From contig NW_003140811.1 in the NCBI RefSeq assembly GCF_000003605.2, positions 1,418,777 to 1,482,077 on the forward strand: a DNA stretch of 63,301 nucleotides. The letters are read 5' to 3'. A program made the position numbers and the translations under genes. Shown piece after piece: positions 62,404-63,301 of this stretch; the stretch's first letter is position 1; every line of letters begins with the position of its first letter. The notes beneath the pieces were generated by a model. The model worked only from the letters and a program-made list of their open reading frames with translations, did not search any database and had not been told where the DNA came from. Source of the DNA: Saccoglossus kowalevskii (lineage: Eukaryota > Hemichordata > Enteropneusta > Harrimaniidae).

Positions 62404-63301
62404 CTTCTAACGCTATGCCAGATGACTTCGCAATCACTTGTACCGATCCAGTGGAACTTCTACCTCGAAATCACCTAAATTCAGTTCCTGTTCAGAATTC
62501 AAGCAAGTTCACCAGGCAAGAATGTGAAGAATGACGGAATGCACCTTGATTGGAATCGACCATTTTAATGGGGGCAAAATGTCCTCTATCGTTCTGTAAA
62601 CACAATATATCTTTCGAAAGTATACGGTATGTTCACCAATTCACCGCCTTACAATGACATTATATATATATTTAAAACCTTTAAAAACATGGCCTACACT
62701 ATCAATTCGTATTCAAATTAGTCCCGTTTGTGAAAAGCTATTCTGAATTAAATTGTCGAATAATGGTTTCGTCTAACACACATGGGTTTTTTCGAGGTTC
62801 CTGATTGGCTCGCGATTGATACCCAGCTGTTCACAACAAAGATCGTGTCCTCAACCAAAAAAGAATAGTTGTAGCGATGACATCATACTTTTTTTGGGCC
62901 GAACGGTGAATGCATTATGTCGTGCCTGTACAATGACCATCAGGTTGTTTTTTTTTAAATTGTTTAAATAACACGGAAATAGAATTTTACATAATATAAT
63001 ATTACAAATTCGTAAGAATACAGGACGGGAAATTAATAGAGAACTGATTTACAGTTTTGAATATCTTCTTAAAGTATTATTCACAGTAGTACACCATTGC
63101 ATGTATTATATTAGCCCTGCGTACAGTGCTGTGTGTACAGGGACGCGTTCGGTTGATAGATGTCCCCACCACAGCCCTGCGAACCTCCATAGACAAAGTC
63201 CGGGACTTTGAAAAAAATATCTTTTTTAATGAAATAACATACCAAAAATGATGATCGATTATCAGTTCGGAATCCAATTGTGGAATGGAATCGGCTACTT
63301 T
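62404..63301 (-). promoter_or_regulatory. upstream region and likely promoter of VGLL4
   Basis: Sequence 5' of the coding start on the minus strand, noncoding as far as I can see. It contains a possible noncoding first exon ending at 62404, a CCAAT box at 62801-62810, an alternating TA run near 62653-62662 and a few GGAATG hexamers (62536-62541 and 63282-63287). The hexamers match the core of TEAD binding sites, but a hexamer occurs often by chance. No clear TATA box at a fitting distance is seen. The transcription start is not defined. No convincing coding frame of a neighbouring gene is present up to the window edge. Confidence 0.4.
62801..62810 (-). promoter_or_regulatory. CCAAT box (NF-Y type) upstream of VGLL4
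   Basis: On the minus strand the ten bases read AGCCAATCAG, a full match to the NF-Y consensus. It lies about 400 bp upstream of the probable first splice donor, in the expected orientation. The same ten bases also occur inside the MITE at 55143-55152, so the match alone does not prove a promoter role. Confidence 0.35.

Noticed and set aside
62150..62437. 95-codon minus-strand frame overlapping VGLL4 exon 1
   Set aside because: It lacks an ATG start, uses a different frame from the conserved METPLDVLS peptide and crosses the probable 5' UTR intron.

Overview
The window is a stretch of AT-rich, intron-dominated animal nuclear DNA. It has long introns, GT-AG splice sites, a tRNA-derived SINE, several short inverted-repeat (MITE-like) families, minisatellites, many homopolymer runs and one 50-base assembly gap. 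The only conventional gene I can reconstruct is on the minus strand and covers almost the whole window. It is a homologue of VGLL4 (vestigial-like family member 4; the Drosophila counterpart is Tgi/SdBP), a transcriptional cofactor that binds TEAD/Scalloped through two TDU motifs and opposes Yorkie/YAP. The repeat content and non-vertebrate character suggest an invertebrate bilaterian, perhaps marine (mollusc, brachiopod or similar). The species cannot be fixed from the sequence.

Layout, read 5' to 3' on the minus strand. Possible promoter and 5' UTR at about 62404-63301, with a CCAAT box and a probable 134-bp 5' UTR intron (62270-62403). Coding exon 1 at 62192-62255. A 47.7-kb intron 1 (14494-62191). 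Coding exon 2 at 14310-14493. An 11.2-kb intron 2 (3087-14309). Coding exon 3 at 2806-3086. A 235-bp intron 3 (2571-2805). Coding exon 4 with both TDU motifs and the stop at 2314-2570. Then a long presumptive 3' UTR, whose only canonical polyadenylation hexamer is at 220-225. The four exons join in phase (1, 2, 1) into a 786-nt frame of 261 residues plus stop. Inside intron 1 there is a plausible second first exon (coding part 27996-28062). It has a phase-1 donor that joins exon 2 in frame, recalling the alternative first exons of vertebrate VGLL4.

The introns are largely repeat-derived. Intron 2 holds a roughly 500-bp element ending in a hairpin, a 64-bp triplication, a 173-bp-offset duplication, an 850-bp element with terminal inverted repeats and a mariner-like MITE. 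Intron 1 holds a tRNA-Met-like SINE, a direct duplication of about 330 bp, a 17-unit 30-bp minisatellite whose unit junctions form ETS-type sites, a 146-bp near-perfect foldback, a 150-bp MITE with a perfect 10-bp target duplication, and several dispersed families with two to six copies in the window. Open frames elsewhere are short, fall in repeats or lack any recognisable domain. I did not call them genes.
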